From Aminidesulfovibrio sp040307135 (GTDB taxonomy: Bacteria; Desulfobacterota; Desulfovibrionia; Desulfovibrionales; Desulfovibrionaceae): a DNA stretch of 26,068 nucleotides. The first letter of the stretch is position 1; each line of letters opens with the position of its first letter. Under the pieces are notes generated by a model. That model ran no database searches, had not been told where the DNA came from, and saw nothing but the letters and a program-made list of their open reading frames with translations. Of the stretch, positions 22,891 to 26,068 are shown piece after piece. A program made the position numbers and the translations under genes. Where the stretch lies: assembly GCA_040307135.1 (NCBI GenBank), contig JAWRKD010000061.1, positions 1 to 26,068 on the forward strand, written 5' to 3'.

Positions 22891-24261
22891 ATGCGCCGTT
22901 CCAAGGCATTCCTGCCCTTCTGGATGCCCATCTGGATGTTCGCCGGGGTCATCCTGACCGGCTCCCTTGCCCTGTCCCTGGACGTGAGCCTGGCGGCCCC
23001 GGGCATCTCCTGGGTGGACGCCCTGTTCACGGCCACCTCCGCGGTCTGCGTCACGGGGCTCACCGTGGTGGACACCGGGGGACAGTTCTCCCGCTTCGGG
23101 CACTGCGCCATCCTCCTGCTCATCCAGCTGGGCGGCCTGGGCATCATGACCTACACCAGCCTGGCCGTGTACCTCCTGGGCCGCCGCGTGAGCCTCACGG
23201 ACCGCATCGCCGTGGGCCAGAGCCTCCTGCACGATCCGTCCTTCCACCTGGGCCGCTTCCTGCTGCGGGTGGTCCTGGGCGCACTGGCCGTGGAGCTTTT
23301 CGGCGCGGCCCTGCTGCACCTGGCCGATCCCCAGGGCTTCCCGCCCTTCGCCGCCCTGTTCCACGCCGTCTCGGCCTTCTGCAACGCGGGCTTTTCCCTG
23401 TTCCCGGACAACCTCACTGCCTGGCGCGGGCACTGGGGCGTGAACTTGGTGATCATGCTGCTCATCACCCTGGGCGGCCTGGGCTTCTACGTGCTCAACG
23501 AGCTGGGCTTTCTGGCCCGGCGGCTGGCGGGCCGGGGCCGCAAGGCCCTGCGGCGGCGCTCGCACCTGCTCACTTGGCATACCCGCCTGGTGCTGGAGAC
23601 GAGCCTTGCGCTCTCCCTGGGCGGCGGGCTGCTGCTCTTCGGGGCCGAGATGTTCGGCGGCGAGGGCCACGGCGGCTGGTCCGAGACCCTGCTGACCTGC
23701 CTGTTCCAGTCCGTGACCTGCCGCACAGCCGGGTTCAACACCCTGGACCTGACCCACCTGACCAACGTCTCCCTGGTCTGCATGCTCATGCTCATGTTCA
23801 TCGGCGGTTCGCCGGGGTCCTGCGCGGGCGGTGTCAAGACCACCACCTTTCGGGCCTGGGTGGGCTTCATCCGGGCTCAGATCACGGGCCGCTCCCAGAC
23901 CCGCGTGGGCTGGTACGCCCTGAGCCCGGCCTCCCTGAACCGGGCCCTCACCCTGGTCATCTTCGCCACGCTCCTGGTCTCGGCCGGGGCCGTGCTGCTC
24001 ACCGTCACCGAAGGCGGCGACGCACCCTACAGGCTGGCCCAGGGCCAGTTCCTGGAAAACCTGTTCGAGGCGGTCTCGGCCTTCGGCACCGTGGGCCTGT
24101 CCCTGGGGCTCACGCCGCGGCTGACGACCGGCGGCAAGCTTGTTATCATCGCGCTCATGTTCGTGGGCCGTCTCGGTCCCATCTGGTTCCTGTCGGCGCT
24201 CCAGAGCTGGCAGACGGACGTGAACTACCGGGTGCCGGAGAATGATCTGCCCATGGGCTAG
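22891..24261 (+). CDS. trkH: Trk/Ktr-type potassium uptake channel subunit
   Basis: This is a 456-residue integral membrane protein of the TrkH/KtrB superfamily that moves K+ across the inner membrane. The four M-P-M repeats each show a selectivity-filter loop with the key glycine: SAVCVTGLTV, SAFCNAGFSL, VTCRTAGFNT and SAFGTVGLSL. The intramembrane gate region GGSPGSCAGGVKTTT is typical of the family. Its length and compact loops are closer to KtrB than to long TrkH proteins. The start at 22891 lacks a ribosome-binding site, fitting a leaderless transcript. It is 15 bases upstream of the regulatory subunit gene, with which it forms a complete uptake system. Confidence 0.94.
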   Translation: MRRSKAFLPFWMPIWMFAGVILTGSLALSLDVSLAAPGISWVDALFTATSAVCVTGLTVVDTGGQFSRFGHCAILLLIQLGGLGIMTYTSLAVYLLGRRVSLTDRIAVGQSLLHDPSFHLGRFLLRVVLGALAVELFGAALLHLADPQGFPPFAALFHAVSAFCNAGFSLFPDNLTAWRGHWGVNLVIMLLITLGGLGFYVLNELGFLARRLAGRGRKALRRRSHLLTWHTRLVLETSLALSLGGGLLLFGAEMFGGEGHGGWSETLLTCLFQSVTCRTAGFNTLDLTHLTNVSLVCMLMLMFIGGSPGSCAGGVKTTTFRAWVGFIRAQITGRSQTRVGWYALSPASLNRALTLVIFATLLVSAGAVLLTVTEGGDAPYRLAQGQFLENLFEAVSAFGTVGLSLGLTPRLTTGGKLVIIALMFVGRLGPIWFLSALQSWQTDVNYRVPENDLPMG

Positions 24262-24276
24262 GGCAGCGGGAGGCGC

Positions 24277-24945
24277 ATGGCCAGGAAGATTGAAGTGGGC
24301 GTGGTGGGCCTGGGCAAGTTCGGCTTCGCCCTGGCCGAGTCCGTGAAGGAGCTCGGGCACGTGGCCGTTGGCGTGGACGCCGAGGAGGCCATGGTGCGCC
24401 GGGCCCAGGCCGTGCTGGACCAGGTCTTCCAGGCCGACGGCACGGACAAGGCGGCCCTGGAGCAGCTGGGTTTCCAGAACCTGGACTACGTGGTGGTCTC
24501 CATCGGCAAGTCCATGGAGGCCAGCATCCTGGTGGCTCTGAACCTCCAGGAGCTGGGGGTCAAGAACATCTGGGTCAAGGCCATCAGCCCGGAGCACGAG
24601 AAGGTGCTCAAGCGGCTGGGCGTGCACTTCGTGGTCTTTCCCGAGCAGTTCGTGGCCCGCCAGCTGGCCCACCGCATGGCCGTGCCCGGCATCCTCGACT
24701 ATCTGCCCCTGGGCGAGGGCGTGCTGGTGCAGGAGATCAAGGTGGACCACTGGCACGGCAAGACCCTGCGCGACCTGAACCTGCCCGCCACGCACCGGGT
24801 CCAGGTGGTGGCCGTGAAGCGCGAGGGCGAGTCGCGCTTCAGCTTCGTGCCCAAGCCGGACCAGGTGCTCGGCAAGGGCGACACCCTGGTGCTTCTGGGC
24901 CATGCCGACGACGTGCTGGAAGTGAGCAACGAGGAGCGCACATGA
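24277..24945 (+). CDS. trkA: Trk/Ktr system regulatory subunit (RCK domains)
   Basis: This is a 222-residue cytosolic protein with an N-terminal RCK_N Rossmann domain: the nucleotide loop is GLGKFGFAL (11-19) and the acidic ribose-binding residue is in VGVDAEE (Asp34). A C-terminal RCK_C domain (about 140-220) includes WHGKTLRDLNLP and GKGDTLVLLGHADDVLEV. With one RCK pair it is KtrA-like rather than a two-pair E. coli TrkA. These rings gate the partner channel in response to ATP/ADP or NAD(H). A GGGAGG site lies upstream of the ATG. Its last codons overlap the aroC start (ATGA), so potassium uptake and aroC share a transcript. Confidence 0.94.
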   Translation: MARKIEVGVVGLGKFGFALAESVKELGHVAVGVDAEEAMVRRAQAVLDQVFQADGTDKAALEQLGFQNLDYVVVSIGKSMEASILVALNLQELGVKNIWVKAISPEHEKVLKRLGVHFVVFPEQFVARQLAHRMAVPGILDYLPLGEGVLVQEIKVDHWHGKTLRDLNLPATHRVQVVAVKREGESRFSFVPKPDQVLGKGDTLVLLGHADDVLEVSNEERT

Positions 24946-26006
24946 GCGGCAACACCTTTGGAACCATCCTGCGCCTGACCACCTTCGGCGAGTCCCACGG
25001 CCCGGCCCTGGGCGGGGTCCTGGACGGCTGCCCCGCGGGCCTGGACCTGGACGAGGCCCTGATCCAGGCCGAGCTGGATCGCCGCAGGCCCGGCTCCGCT
25101 GGCCTGGCCGGCACGGCCCGCAAGGAAGCCGACCGGGTGCGCCTGCTTTCCGGCGTGTTCGAGGGCCGGACCACGGGCACGCCCATCGGCTTCCTCATCG
25201 AGAACACGGACCAGCGCTCCAGGGACTACGACCAGCTCAAGGACCTGTTCCGGCCCGGGCACGCGGATTTCACCTTCCAGGCCAAGTTCGGCCTGCGCGA
25301 CTACCGCGGCGGGGGCCGGTCCTCGGCCCGCGAGACCGCCTGCCGCGTGGCGGGCGGGGCCATCGCCCAGGAGCTGCTGCGCTCCGAGGGCGTGAGCGTC
25401 CTGGCCTACACCGTGGAGCTGGGCGGGGTGGAGGCCCAGGTCCTGGACCCCGAGGGCGCGCAGGGCCGGGCCTTCTTCAGCCCGGACCCCGAGGCCCCGG
25501 CGCGCTTCGAGGAACGCATCCGCCAGGTCAAGGCCCAGGGCGACAGCCTGGGCGGGGTGGTGGAGGTTCAGGTGCTGGGCCTGCCGCCGGGCCTGGGCGA
25601 GCCGGTGTTTGACAAGCTGGACGCCCGCCTGGCCTACGCCCTCATGGGCGTGGGCGCGGTGAAGGCCGTGGAGATCGGCGCGGGCTGCCGGGCCGCGCGT
25701 TCGCTCGGCAGCCGGAACAACGACCCCATCACGCCCGAGGGCTTTCTCTCCAACAACGCGGGCGGTATCCTGGGCGGGATATCCTCGGGCCAGCCCGTGC
25801 TGGCCAGGGCCTACGTGAAGCCCATCCCGTCCATCGCCGTGGAGCAGCCCACCGTGACCACGGGCGGCCAGGCCGCCTCCATCCAGGTGGGCGGCCGCCA
25901 CGACATCTGCGCCATCCCGCGCATCGTGCCCGTGCTCAAGGCCATGACGGCCCTGGCCTGCGCCGATCTGCTGCTCCTGGACCGCCGTTTGGGCCGCGAA
26001 CGGTGA
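24942..26006 (+). CDS. aroC: Chorismate synthase
   Basis: This enzyme converts 5-enolpyruvylshikimate-3-phosphate to chorismate using reduced FMN; it is the last step of the common aromatic pathway. The protein is 354 residues, normal length. The N-terminal signature FGESHGPALGGVLDGCPAG, the central YRGGGRSSARETACRVAGGA and the C-terminal GGRHDICAIPRIVPV are all intact, including the His in ESHG and the Asp in GRHD. It begins in an ATGA overlap with trkA. No FMN reductase domain is fused. Placement with potassium uptake genes is unusual but functionally silent as far as the sequence shows. It is followed by 62 bases with no assigned feature. Confidence 0.97.
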   Translation: MSGNTFGTILRLTTFGESHGPALGGVLDGCPAGLDLDEALIQAELDRRRPGSAGLAGTARKEADRVRLLSGVFEGRTTGTPIGFLIENTDQRSRDYDQLKDLFRPGHADFTFQAKFGLRDYRGGGRSSARETACRVAGGAIAQELLRSEGVSVLAYTVELGGVEAQVLDPEGAQGRAFFSPDPEAPARFEERIRQVKAQGDSLGGVVEVQVLGLPPGLGEPVFDKLDARLAYALMGVGAVKAVEIGAGCRAARSLGSRNNDPITPEGFLSNNAGGILGGISSGQPVLARAYVKPIPSIAVEQPTVTTGGQAASIQVGGRHDICAIPRIVPVLKAMTALACADLLLLDRRLGRER

Positions 26007-26068
26007 CAGGCCGCTGAAAATTCCGCGCTGGCCGCGTCGCCTCAAAAACAGCGCCCCCGAGGTTTTCC

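Noticed and set aside
26007..26068. Start of another gene at the window end
   Set aside because: Only 62 bases; no start with a ribosome-binding site and no recognisable peptide on either strand.
1..26068. CRISPR arrays, tRNA or rRNA genes, insertion sequences and attachment sites
   Set aside because: None seen on reading both strands. The only repeats are the Pho-box-like array and one 24-base tandem pair.

Overview
The window is GC-rich, gene-dense chromosomal DNA from what looks like a Desulfovibrionaceae-type (sulfate-reducer lineage) bacterium. This placement is inferred. It rests on a complex I cluster without the NADH-oxidising subunits but with extra MrpD-like subunits, on a GAK-type gene set, and on a DUF364-type remnant, a combination I associate with that family. 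No rRNA, tRNA, CRISPR array, transposase or phage gene was seen.

Region 1 (1-11153) is one long plus-strand operon for a proton-pumping complex I. The order is nuoB (5' cut by the window edge), C, D, H, I, J, K, an MrpD-like subunit, an 85-residue two-helix membrane protein, a second NuoL/MrpD-like subunit with a NuoL-type tail, M and N. It ends in a textbook intrinsic terminator. nuoE, F and G are absent between D and H and after N, so the electron donor is probably not NADH through this cluster. There are four antiporter-like subunits instead of three. One lacks the usual TM7 lysine.

Region 2 (11154-15357) is a mixed accessory block. It holds a decayed minus-strand DUF364-like gene and a plus-strand pair: an HsdR_N-like protein with a ruined nuclease motif, then an orphan YnjB-type solute-binding lipoprotein. 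A divergent YchF-like NTPase lies on the minus strand, and an AroL-type shikimate kinase is transcribed away from it.

Region 3 (15358-22843) is the most interesting part. It is an eight-gene operon of the little-understood GAK type: XXXCH protein, PHP-like phosphoesterase, amphi-Trp protein, PhoU-phosphotransferase fusion, ATP-grasp enzyme, HprK-related kinase, CofD-like protein and a second amphi-Trp protein. Genes are tightly packed, with GTGA overlaps between the ATP-grasp, kinase and CofD genes. Upstream are four 7-base direct repeats at an exact 11-base period, with a -10-like hexamer 10 bases after the last one. That is the geometry of a PhoB-controlled promoter. Together with the PhoU domain it suggests a phosphate-starvation-linked phosphotransfer or nucleotide-sugar-like pathway of unknown product.

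Region 4 (22856-26006) is a K+ uptake pair (TrkH/KtrB-type channel and TrkA/KtrA-type gating subunit) overlapping chorismate synthase aroC. The trkH promoter appears to be leaderless. The final 62 bases (26007-26068) hold nothing I can assign.
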